Shown piece by piece: positions 42,318 through 49,972 of a DNA stretch of 49,972 bases. A program made the position numbers and the translations under genes. The stretch's first letter is position 1; each line of letters begins with the position of its first letter. The notes below the pieces were generated by a model, which saw nothing but the letters and a program-made list of their open reading frames with translations, had not been told where the DNA came from and made no database searches. The stretch covers positions 1 through 49,972 of the forward strand of contig NZ_JASLER010000076.1 in the NCBI RefSeq assembly GCF_030151085.1. The letters are read 5' to 3'. This DNA comes from Bacteroides sp. Lineage in GTDB: Bacteria; Bacteroidota; Bacteroidia; Bacteroidales; Bacteroidaceae.

Positions 42318-45245
42318 TTATTTATTTCTTTTGCTCAGGAATTGTAGCACAGATGCCATTATTGCGGTGCGGTCTGCCTCTGTCTTGATGCTTTCGAAAG
42401 GGAAACCCATGACAAAAGTGCGGTAGTCGTTTCCTTGGTAGGCAACGGCAGCAGATACGTTTCCATCTGTATAAGTCATTACCGGAAAAGCAGGTGACAT
42501 GGCCAGGATACAATCGGGAGCTGTTACCGGATAAGCTTGTTCGTTGGGTAAACGGGGAACCTGGAAAGTACGTCCCAAGCCTTGAATGGCAATATTACCA
42601 TCTGCTGTTTGGAAGGAATTTCCGTAACGGTATTTAAGTATGTTTTGAGTGAACTCCCTATTACCTTGGGTGCTATTCATATCACTTCCAACGTATGCAC
42701 CACTAACCAAAAGATTTCCTCCTGATTTGCAGTAGGATGTTAGAGCGCGTTGCATGGGCGATGAGAACGTTTTATAATAGATGTTTTGCCCAGGAATAAC
42801 GGAATTATCTTCTTTTTCCAGGCCAAGGATATAATCTACTATCGGATAATTTTCTAAAGTTACGAGTCCGCTTTCCACTGCTTCATTGCTGCAAGATACG
42901 AAACTATAATCTCCGGCAGCTTGTATGGCCTTGCCATGTATAAATGGGTAGTCGAATGTATTTCCGACGATTTTCATGCCTTCGTATTCACTACCGCTAC
43001 TTCCTAAGCCTTTTCCTGCATTTTTGCGGTTGAAATTTTGTTGGGCGCCACAGAGAGAGATGTTATAAAGGTAAGGAACGCCGGGATCTTGAGTGATATC
43101 AAATCCCGCTGCATCCGGAGTGTTAATCACTGCCGGTCCGCTGATACGGTCGAAACCGTTGACGATAAGTACACGCTCCCGTTCACGCTTGGCTTTATAA
43201 GCGGCAAGAATTTCCGAAGGAAAACTTTCACCTCCTTGATTTACGGCAGTTACTTTGAAAGAATAAACGATTCCCGGTTCTGTCTTTACAGTATAGGATG
43301 GAGAACTGACACGTACACCATTGTCAAATCCACCACGTCCGATGCGTGTGTATACGATATACTCGCGTGGTTTAGCAGTTGGTTCTAACGGATCGTCCAC
43401 TCCTTTCCAGGAAAGCTCCAAGGTATTTTTCTTCTTTCCGAAACGGACAGCGAAGTGGCTTACAGGGAGCGGTTGCACCACATAATCTTTACCGTGCTGA
43501 CTGCTGACGTATTGCAGGATGGCTTTGTAAAGTGCACGCCCAACGATGAACTTAAAGTTTGGGTCGTGTCCCAGTTGCATGTCTGCAAAGTTTTGGTGGG
43601 ATAATAACTCCACAATAGTGGATGGAACTGCCGGAAGCCGTGTTTCACTATAGTTACGATTCCACATGCTACGTCGTATCCAGTCCGGTTTTAAGGTCGA
43701 ACGAATATCGTTATTTACTTGCGTGATTAGGATATCTGATAGGTCGCGTGAGGCGTAGCGGTCTGTGCCGGCATTCAACTTTTCGTTGTTGAAATCTGTG
43801 GTATAAATGCCTAGCGTACCGATAATTTCGTCTTCAAGACTGAAACCTGCGTCACTGTGGAGTGCCATGCTCATTTCAAAAGGAACCCCTAATCCTTCTT
43901 CGGACGGGTTGAAGATGGATTTTCCTGCTAAATAGTTCACGGAGCGAGAACGTACATTGATGTCATCGTTCATGTCATTCGTTCCTTTGCTTCCTGAATA
44001 TACAGAGTAGGGCATACCCGCCCATTGGGCCGAATAACGCGCGCCTTCCAAATATCTGGGCAGTCCGCTGATTTGTCCTCCACGGGCAATATTTCCCATA
44101 CCGCCACCAAAACGGACAGCATCGGCGCAAACTACACCTTTCTGCTTACTCTCATTGCTCAGGATAACCATGCCATAATCGTTTTTGCCTTTATCAAAAG
44201 TGAATGTACCGAGATATACCCAAGTGCCACCACCAATCTGCTGGTTTACTTTGAACTCAGAAACACCTCCATTATGGAAGACGATGTACTTGGCATCGCT
44301 TACACTATTAGGTAACGTTTGATAGGATACGTATACTGCATATTCACCGGTTTCGGGAATATTGGGTATCCATTCGGCAAAAGCTTTGTCTTTTTTCTTT
44401 TCTGTATTAGCAAAACGTGCTGTGCCATCAAGAAAAGGATTGTCTCCTTCCTTATAGATGCTTTTTAGTTGTGCAAATCCGGGTAAGTTTGTTTGTTCCC
44501 AATGGGCTTTACGGCTTTTTACATCCAGATAGAGTGAACCTTGACCACCGTGTCCGCTCAGGCTGCCGTCATTGTCAACAATCACTTCTTGCTTCTGAAT
44601 GTCCCGTTCGCGGGGAGTAAATACATTGGCACCGGCATTCTCCAGCATAGGTATGAGATAAGGTAGGATGAATGATTGCGTAAACATATCTTCGCTTGTA
44701 CAGAATAGTCGTGGACGTTGCCATGCCCATTTATCTTGATTATTAATGTAGTATTTTCCATGACTCTGCCACAAGGCGATATGTCTTCCATTCAATCCGC
44801 GAGATATTTCGTAAGGGCGCGAAGCGTTGGTTACCCAAGCGTTACCTTTATATTCCAGATTATTGAATAAGCGTGTCTTGTCTTTCTTTCCCTTGCGGTA
44901 AAAATTGGGAATAAGATCGTCTATGCTACGTCCGTCTGCAAATAAAGTCATATCGAAGTAATTTACCGGACCAGGAAGTATCTGTTTCAGGTGTTGGTAA
45001 ATGGCATCTACCGTTTCGGGGCGCAAAGGTTGATAAGCAAACCTTTCGTTGGCGAAGATATATAGTTTCTTCTTTTGGAAATCTATACGGAAGCTATCAA
45101 GCTTGCAAGTCCCTATTTTGGCCGTATTGGTAGTGTATTCTTTGAAGAAAGTTCGTAGGCGATCTTCTACGTTTTTTTCTACTTCTTGTGCGGAAAGGAG
45201 TATGACATGCAATAATAGCAAAAAGAACAGAATTATTTTTTTCAT
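42318..45245 (-). CDS. Secreted N-acetylmuramoyl-L-alanine amidase-like protein with golvesin-like insertion and Fn3 domain
   Basis: 975 aa with signal peptide (ends near LLSA/QEVE). An Amidase_3-type catalytic domain appears split: HIALWQSHG (about 155-163), then a golvesin C-terminal-like insertion (about 290-395: WIPNIPETGEYAVYVSY, GGTWVYLGTFTF, CADAVRFGGGMGNI), then VRSRSVNYLAG, MALHSDAGF and TIVELLSHQNF (about 450-550), which supply His and Glu residues in the family order. A fibronectin type III domain (about 620-700) and a Rossmann-like C-terminus (about 700-975) follow. Peptidoglycan cleavage is inferred; database names such as xanthan lyase for such proteins are probably misleading. 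Confidence 0.72.
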   Translation of the reverse strand: MKKIILFFLLLLHVILLSAQEVEKNVEDRLRTFFKEYTTNTAKIGTCKLDSFRIDFQKKKLYIFANERFAYQPLRPETVDAIYQHLKQILPGPVNYFDMTLFADGRSIDDLIPNFYRKGKKDKTRLFNNLEYKGNAWVTNASRPYEISRGLNGRHIALWQSHGKYYINNQDKWAWQRPRLFCTSEDMFTQSFILPYLIPMLENAGANVFTPRERDIQKQEVIVDNDGSLSGHGGQGSLYLDVKSRKAHWEQTNLPGFAQLKSIYKEGDNPFLDGTARFANTEKKKDKAFAEWIPNIPETGEYAVYVSYQTLPNSVSDAKYIVFHNGGVSEFKVNQQIGGGTWVYLGTFTFDKGKNDYGMVILSNESKQKGVVCADAVRFGGGMGNIARGGQISGLPRYLEGARYSAQWAGMPYSVYSGSKGTNDMNDDINVRSRSVNYLAGKSIFNPSEEGLGVPFEMSMALHSDAGFSLEDEIIGTLGIYTTDFNNEKLNAGTDRYASRDLSDILITQVNNDIRSTLKPDWIRRSMWNRNYSETRLPAVPSTIVELLSHQNFADMQLGHDPNFKFIVGRALYKAILQYVSSQHGKDYVVQPLPVSHFAVRFGKKKNTLELSWKGVDDPLEPTAKPREYIVYTRIGRGGFDNGVRVSSPSYTVKTEPGIVYSFKVTAVNQGGESFPSEILAAYKAKRERERVLIVNGFDRISGPAVINTPDAAGFDITQDPGVPYLYNISLCGAQQNFNRKNAGKGLGSSGSEYEGMKIVGNTFDYPFIHGKAIQAAGDYSFVSCSNEAVESGLVTLENYPIVDYILGLEKEDNSVIPGQNIYYKTFSSPMQRALTSYCKSGGNLLVSGAYVGSDMNSTQGNREFTQNILKYRYGNSFQTADGNIAIQGLGRTFQVPRLPNEQAYPVTAPDCILAMSPAFPVMTYTDGNVSAAVAYQGNDYRTFVMGFPFESIKTEADRTAIMASVLQFLSKRNK

Positions 45246-45297
45246 ATTAATGGTTTTCTAGTTTTTCTTATCTGTTTTTGTCAAACAGTTTTGTCTG

Positions 45298-45305
45298 CAA
45301 AAATA
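45298..45305 (-). promoter_or_regulatory. -7 element of the amidase gene
   Basis: TATTTTTG on the minus strand, 52 bp upstream of the start codon at 45245; divergent from the glucuronidase promoter. Confidence 0.5.
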
Positions 45306-45348
45306 CATAAAAGAAAGCTTATAGATAGTTGCCTTTCTTTCTTTTTTA

Positions 45349-45356
45349 TATTTTTG
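45349..45356 (+). promoter_or_regulatory. -7 element of the GH2 gene
   Basis: TATTTTTG, full match, 26 bp before ATG 45383. It overlaps the upstream TTG at 45329 reading frame and so supports the later start. Confidence 0.6.
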
Positions 45357-45382
45357 CAGACATATTATTAATAGTAACAACT

Positions 45383-47194
45383 ATGAAGACACTATTGAAG
45401 AACAGTTTAGCTTTTTTCATGATTTTATTGTCAACTTCGGCATTAGCCCAGCAGTCTGCTCAAATCATGAATGTAAATGCACGCCAGGCTACCTCTCTTG
45501 ACGGACAATGGAAAACAATTGTAGACCCATTTGAGAATGGTTACTATGATTATCGTTTGAAACCTTATGATGGCGGTTATGCTCAGGATAAAACCTATTC
45601 GGACAAAACCAAACTTCAGGAATACGATTTTGAAACTGATAAGCTGTTGTTTGTGCCCGGTGACTGGAATACGCAGCGTCCCCAACTCTATTACTACGAG
45701 GGTACTGTGTGGTATCGTAAACACTTTGAATATTCCCTGCAACCGGGTAAACGACTATTCCTTAACTTTGGCGCTGTGAATTATGAAGCCATTGTTTGGC
45801 TGAACGGCAAGCGTTTGGGTAGCCATATCGGTGGATTTACTCCTTTCAACTTTGAAATAACCAATCTCTTGAAGGAAGGTACAAATAGCTTAGTGGTAAA
45901 GGTAGATAATAAACGTAAACCCGAAGCTGTGCCCACCGTTAATGCCGACTGGTGGAACTTCGGTGGCATTACACGTCCTGCTACTTTAGTAGAAATGCCT
46001 TCAACCTATATTCGTGACTACTATGTTCAGTTGAAGAAGAATGATAAGAATACCATTGAAGGATGGGTACAATTGGATGGTTCCGCCAAGGAGCAAAAGA
46101 TCATACTTGATATTCCCGAATTAAAAATAAAGAAGGAAGTCATGACGGATGGCAATGGTTATGCTTCTTTCCAAGTAAAGGCCAAGCCTGTTCTTTGGAC
46201 TCCTGAAAGCCCTAAATTGTATGCTGTGAATTTATCCTCTGAAACAGATAAGGTAGCCGATGAGATAGGCTTCCGCACCATTCGTACGGAAGGAACCAAG
46301 ATCTTGTTGAATGATAAGGAAATCTTCTGCCGGGGTATCAGCATTCATGAAGAGACTGCTTACTACAGTGGTCGTGCTTATTCCCGGGATCATGCCCACA
46401 CCTTGCTAAGTTGGGCTAAAGAGCTGGGATGTAATTTTGTTCGTCTGGCACATTATCCTCATAATGAAGAAATGGTACGTGAAGCGGAACGTATGGGTTT
46501 CTTGGTGTGGTCTGAGATTCCTGTTTACTGGACTATTCATTGGGAAAACAAAGATACTTATCAAAATGCCGAACAACAACTCTACGATATGATTGGTCGT
46601 GATAAGAATCGTTGTAACATTATCATCTGGTCTATCGCCAATGAAACACCTCATAGTGAAGCTCGCTTAGCATTCCTGACAAATCTGGCTAATAAGACAA
46701 GAAGCTTAGATAATGTTCGTCTGGTGGGTGCAGCTATGGAAAAAGAAGAAATACAACCGGGAGTCATGACCGTACACGACCCATTGGGTGATATTTTGGA
46801 TATAATTAGTTTTAATGAGTATGTAGGTTGGTATGATGGTGATTCAGAGAAGTGTGACCGGGTGAACTGGACATTCGGAACACAGAAACCTGTATTTATC
46901 AGTGAACTTGGTGGGGGCGCTTTGTATGGACGACATGGTTCGGTTAACGAACGCTTTACAGAAGAGTATCAGGAAGACCTATATATTCGCCATGTCAATA
47001 TGTTGAAACGTATTCCGGGATTGGCTGGTACTACTCCATGGATCTTGAAAGATTTTCGTTCTCCCCGTCGTCACGTTCCTGAGATACAAGATGACTTCAA
47101 CCGCAAAGGATTAGTATCCGACAAAGGGCAGAAGAAGAAAGCATTCTTTGTCTTGCAGAAATGGTACAAGGAACTGGAAGAGAGCTATAAATGA
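45383..47194 (+). CDS. Glycoside hydrolase family 2, likely beta-glucuronidase
   Basis: 603 aa from ATG 45383, chosen because it is followed by a signal peptide (MKTLLKNSLAFFMILL... ALA/QQSA) and the promoter lies just upstream. GH2 layout: N-terminal jelly-roll sugar-binding domain, immunoglobulin-like domain, TIM barrel. Acid/base Glu421 in WSIANETPHS and nucleophile Glu508 in VFISELGGG. An NxK motif (Asn573-Arg-Lys575, DFNRKG), characteristic of beta-glucuronidases and contacting the glucuronate carboxylate, is present. No active-site loop insertion is evident. Exported, so likely periplasmic. No SusCD pair lies beside it. Confidence 0.85.
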   Translation: MKTLLKNSLAFFMILLSTSALAQQSAQIMNVNARQATSLDGQWKTIVDPFENGYYDYRLKPYDGGYAQDKTYSDKTKLQEYDFETDKLLFVPGDWNTQRPQLYYYEGTVWYRKHFEYSLQPGKRLFLNFGAVNYEAIVWLNGKRLGSHIGGFTPFNFEITNLLKEGTNSLVVKVDNKRKPEAVPTVNADWWNFGGITRPATLVEMPSTYIRDYYVQLKKNDKNTIEGWVQLDGSAKEQKIILDIPELKIKKEVMTDGNGYASFQVKAKPVLWTPESPKLYAVNLSSETDKVADEIGFRTIRTEGTKILLNDKEIFCRGISIHEETAYYSGRAYSRDHAHTLLSWAKELGCNFVRLAHYPHNEEMVREAERMGFLVWSEIPVYWTIHWENKDTYQNAEQQLYDMIGRDKNRCNIIIWSIANETPHSEARLAFLTNLANKTRSLDNVRLVGAAMEKEEIQPGVMTVHDPLGDILDIISFNEYVGWYDGDSEKCDRVNWTFGTQKPVFISELGGGALYGRHGSVNERFTEEYQEDLYIRHVNMLKRIPGLAGTTPWILKDFRSPRRHVPEIQDDFNRKGLVSDKGQKKKAFFVLQKWYKELEESYK

Positions 47195-47214
47195 TATTGA
47201 TAGTATAAAAAAAG

Positions 47215-47255
47215 AGAAGGTTGCAATGTGTATCATTGCAACCTTCTTTTTTTAT
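47215..47255. terminator. Bidirectional intrinsic terminator
   Basis: 14-bp perfect arms (47215-47228 and 47234-47247), 5-nt loop, T-run after and A-run before, between the convergent GH2 and nagB-like genes. Confidence 0.9.
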
Positions 47256-47283
47256 TAAATGATCTATTTGTGAACTTTACAAA

Positions 47284-49275
47284 CTACAATGGAACATACT
47301 CTACAAATGCCTCCATAGCTTCATAAGATGCCAGTCCAAGGCTATCATACAGAGCAGCAGTACCACGGTTACGGTCTTCACTGCGTTGCCAGAATAAACG
47401 TTCGTCGTTACCAAGGAAAGGTGCACTTTCCATCTGTGACTGGTGTTTCAAGATAGAGTTACGTTTTGCACGCAATTCTTCCGGACTGATAGGTACAGCC
47501 ATTTCTATGTTTTCAATTTCCCATTCTGCCCATGCACCACGGTACATCCAGATGCGACAATCTTTCAGCCATTTTGCATCTTCTTCTTTTTCCAAGTCGA
47601 TAGCGGCAAATACGGCATCGGTACAAACACGGTGTGTGCCATGTGGGTCAGCCAAGTCACCGGCAACGAAAATCTGATGAGGTTTCACCTCACGCAATAA
47701 TTTACGTACAATTTCTACGTCGGCCTCACTGATTGGATTCTTCTGAATTTTTCCTGTTTCATAGAACGGCAAATCAAGGAAGTGGCAGTGGGTTAATGGT
47801 ATATTATTGTAGGTGCATGCTGTACGTGCTTCACCACGGCGAATTAAACCTTTGATAGTGAGGATATCACGAGAATCCATATCACCATCTTTCTTGTTTT
47901 TCAGATATTCGCGGATTTCAACAAATTTGTCATTGATGGTTTGGCATTCTTTGTTCATGAAAAGACCGTTAAAGCCATTAATGAAGTGCATGAAGCGGAT
48001 TACCTCTTCATCACCTACGGCAATGTTACCGGAAGTTTGATAAGCTACATGTACATCATGCTTCTGTTCTACTAAACGGCGGATAGTGCCACCCATAGAG
48101 ATAACATCATCATCGGGATGCGGAGAGAATACTACAACACGTTTAGGGAATGGTTTTGCGCGTTCGGGACGATAGGTATCATCGGCATTAGGCTTACCAC
48201 CAGGCCATCCGGTGATGGTGTGCTGCAAATCATTGAATATCTTGATATTTACATTATAAGCAGATCCGAATAAAGCTAATAGTTCGCTTAATCCGTTCTC
48301 ATTATAATCTTTGTTCGTTAACTTCAAGATCGGTTTTCCGGTAAGTTGGCATAACCAAACGATGGCACTGCGTACCAGTTTATCATTCCATTCACAAGAA
48401 GTTACCAACCAAGGGCGATGAATACGTGTTAAGTTAGCGGCAGCCGATAGGTCGATTACAACATGTGCATTGTTGTGAGTTTGCAGATAGGATGCCGGAA
48501 TGGTATCGGTAACCGGACCTTCCACACATTCTTTGATCATTTTGGCTTTTTCTTCACCCCATGCTATCAGATATACTTTTTTGGCGGCGAGGATGGTAGA
48601 AACACCCATAGTGATGGAACTGATCGGAGTACTTTCAATGCTGCCGAACATTTTGGAAGCTTCGTTGCGTGAATCGTTATCCAGCAAAATTAAACGGGTT
48701 GTTGAGTTGAGGCGTGATCCCGGTTCGTTGAAACCGATGTTACCTACTCGTCCAATACCCAGTATAGCGGCATCCAATCCACCAAAACTTTCGATGCGTT
48801 GTTCATACAAGCGGCAGTATTCGAAAATAGTATCTTTAGCAATTGTACTGTCCGGACTGAAAATATTCTGTTTGTCGATATCTACATGATCCAGTAACAT
48901 TTCCTTTAAAGAATTGAGGTTGCTGTTGATTGCATCCGGCATTAAAGGATAATATTCGTAAAGGTTGAATACGATTACATTGCGGAAACTCAGTCCTTCT
49001 TCCTTATGCATACGGATGAGGTCTGAATATACATTACGCGGAGAGTTACCACCGGCAAGGGCCAATACACAGAAGCGTCCTGCTTTCTGCTTGTCACGAA
49101 TTAATTGTGCAATGTCAAGAGCAACTTGGTTGGCACCTTCTTCCGCAGATTCATAAATATCTGTGGGGATTTTTTCTAGTCGGGTCAGCACCGACCTTTC
49201 AAATGCATTCTCAGGGCGATAGTATCGGGGGGATACTCTGTTGAGAGTGATTTGAGAACTAAGATTGGTTTTCAT
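47284..49275 (-). CDS. nagB: NagB-like domain fused to PIG-L/LmbE deacetylase domain
   Basis: 663 aa. Domain 1 (about 25-300) is NagB/RpiA-like: LALAGGNSPR, then VFNLYEYYPL and GIGRVGNIGFNEPGS. Compared with E. coli NagB (Asp72, Asp141, His143, Glu148) the counterparts are Tyr106, Val177, Asn179 and Glu184, so three of four key residues differ. Domain 2 (about 375-620) is PIG-L/LmbE: SPHPDDD (His386, Asp388, Asp389) and PHGTHRVC (His545, His548), the zinc site of N-acetylglucosamine-type deacetylases. Annotated in databases as glucosamine-6-phosphate deaminase in Bacteroides; true activity is open. It lies 96 bp after nagA, with -7 element TATATTTG at 49325-49332. Confidence 0.88.
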   Translation of the reverse strand: MKTNLSSQITLNRVSPRYYRPENAFERSVLTRLEKIPTDIYESAEEGANQVALDIAQLIRDKQKAGRFCVLALAGGNSPRNVYSDLIRMHKEEGLSFRNVIVFNLYEYYPLMPDAINSNLNSLKEMLLDHVDIDKQNIFSPDSTIAKDTIFEYCRLYEQRIESFGGLDAAILGIGRVGNIGFNEPGSRLNSTTRLILLDNDSRNEASKMFGSIESTPISSITMGVSTILAAKKVYLIAWGEEKAKMIKECVEGPVTDTIPASYLQTHNNAHVVIDLSAAANLTRIHRPWLVTSCEWNDKLVRSAIVWLCQLTGKPILKLTNKDYNENGLSELLALFGSAYNVNIKIFNDLQHTITGWPGGKPNADDTYRPERAKPFPKRVVVFSPHPDDDVISMGGTIRRLVEQKHDVHVAYQTSGNIAVGDEEVIRFMHFINGFNGLFMNKECQTINDKFVEIREYLKNKKDGDMDSRDILTIKGLIRRGEARTACTYNNIPLTHCHFLDLPFYETGKIQKNPISEADVEIVRKLLREVKPHQIFVAGDLADPHGTHRVCTDAVFAAIDLEKEEDAKWLKDCRIWMYRGAWAEWEIENIEMAVPISPEELRAKRNSILKHQSQMESAPFLGNDERLFWQRSEDRNRGTAALYDSLGLASYEAMEAFVEYVPL

Positions 49276-49324
49276 AAAAATTGGTATTAATAAATTGATT
49301 AAAAGCTTTCGCTAATATAATTAA

Positions 49325-49332
49325 CAAATATA
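49325..49332 (-). promoter_or_regulatory. -7 element of the nagB-like gene
   Basis: TATATTTG on the minus strand, 49 bp before the ATG at 49275; suggests the gene has its own promoter besides read-through from nagA. Confidence 0.5.
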
Positions 49333-49371
49333 CGAAAAACAATGTTCACTCGTATATTGTTGAAGATAATT

Positions 49372-49972
49372 TTAAGATAAAGTATTGGTTCCCGGTACAA
49401 GCTTTCCCATTGCCCATACGGCTCTTATTTTCAAATCTTCGTCCATAACAATAATATCGGCGTCCTTTCCTTTTTGGAGAGAACCTTTGCGATCGTAGAC
49501 TCCCATAATCTTTGCGGGAGTTTCTGAAGCCATGCGAATGGCATCGGCCAATGGTATATCGGCTTTTTGTACCATAGTACGTATCAGGCGGTCCATAGTA
49601 GCAATACTACCGGCAAGGGCGGAGTGGTCGGCAAGTTTACAAACATCGTCTTCTATGATAACACGCGGATCGAAAGCTTCCTGACTACTGCTTGCGGCAC
49701 ATGCCAATGCATCCGTGATAAGACAGGTACGTTCTACTCCTTTTATCTTATATACCAGTCGTAAGATGGTGGGAGGCACATGGATGCCATCGGCAACAAC
49801 TTCTACAGTCATATCATCTAAAAGGTAGATACTCTCAACCGTACCTTCGTATTTATATTCACGGCGTTTGTGGAAACCCGGCATCGCATTATAGAAGTGG
49901 GTAGCGTGGGAATATCCGGCTTCGTATGCAGTACGAATATCTTCGAACTCTGCTTGAGTATGAGCAACCGAG
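49372..49972 (-). CDS. nagA: N-acetylglucosamine-6-phosphate deacetylase (C-terminal 199 residues; start outside window)
   Basis: Partial at the right edge; the frame stays open to base 49972. Visible: VAHTQAEFEDIRTAYEAGYS, THFYNAMPGFHKRRE (the HxxNAM substrate/metal region), VEVVADGIHVPPT, LITDALACAA, LAGSIATMDRLIRTMV, and a C-terminal KGKDADIIVMDED that closes the amidohydrolase beta-sandwich. Length and motifs match NagA, which deacetylates GlcNAc-6-phosphate before deamination. Upstream part and promoter are not in the window. Organised with the nagB-like fusion gene. Confidence 0.9.
   Translation of the reverse strand, partial: SVAHTQAEFEDIRTAYEAGYSHATHFYNAMPGFHKRREYKYEGTVESIYLLDDMTVEVVADGIHVPPTILRLVYKIKGVERTCLITDALACAASSSQEAFDPRVIIEDDVCKLADHSALAGSIATMDRLIRTMVQKADIPLADAIRMASETPAKIMGVYDRKGSLQKGKDADIIVMDEDLKIRAVWAMGKLVPGTNTLS

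Noticed and set aside
45329..45382. Upstream TTG start for the GH2 gene
   Set aside because: It overlaps the -7 element at 45349-45356, and ATG 45383 gives a normal signal peptide.

Overview
The window looks like a gut Bacteroides (Bacteroidota) chromosome. Evidence: a SusC/SusD pair with typical lipobox and carboxypeptidase-D-like N-terminal domain, recurrent Bacteroidota promoter motifs (TTTG-N19-21-TAnnTTTG) upstream of many genes, almost no Shine-Dalgarno sites, BACON/FISUMP proteins, S46 dipeptidyl peptidases, and an anaerobic sulfatase-maturase homologue. Species cannot be fixed from the sequence alone.

Left end (1-8710): the most interesting part. The first 99 bases are an exact inverted copy of 3457-3555, which lie inside the 5' coding part of a complete susC gene (3368-6574, followed by susD 6596-8443). 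The copy at 1-99 runs off the window on the minus strand and has an in-frame stop and no start codon or signal peptide just upstream. This is the layout of an intragenic shufflon: inversion of 100-3456 would move the promoter, ATG and signal peptide from the complete susC to a silent susC cassette outside the window. A primase-like/VirE-type ATPase gene (237-2327, minus) lies inside the invertible segment and is itself bracketed by diverged inverted repeats with hairpins. No invertase gene is visible.

8.4-16 kb: an orphan promoter/terminator pair (candidate small RNA), an apparent operon DUF3805-like protein / Uup-type ABC-F protein (TTG start) / PHP histidinol-phosphatase, two convergent thioredoxin genes (one lipoprotein, one cytoplasmic), and an SF2 helicase with two C-terminal membrane segments.

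16-25.8 kb: a minus-strand set anSME - DPP7-type - DPP11-type S46 peptidases, where the specificity residue (Gly versus Arg) can be read directly; a DUF4369-type lipoprotein; a PlsC acyltransferase; and an operon of ECF sigma factor, 4-TM protein and membrane metallophosphoesterase.

26-37.5 kb: a three-gene cell-envelope operon (lipoprotein plus two paralogous outer-membrane barrel proteins), a minus-strand operon of polyprenol-phosphate glycosyltransferase, dihydroorotase and a stand-alone MetH activation domain, the divergent mfd gene, a small ABC exporter pair, and a beta-barrel protein.

37.6-50 kb: a BACON/FISUMP surface protein, an array of 22-bp tandem repeats, a three-gene set ending in YgiQ that includes a cysteine-less TusA-like protein, a large amidase with a golvesin-like insertion, a divergent GH2 beta-glucuronidase, and amino-sugar catabolism genes: a NagB-like/PIG-L fusion whose NagB half lacks the usual catalytic residues, and nagA (truncated by the window edge). 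These last genes suggest use of host or bacterial amino sugars and glucuronides.
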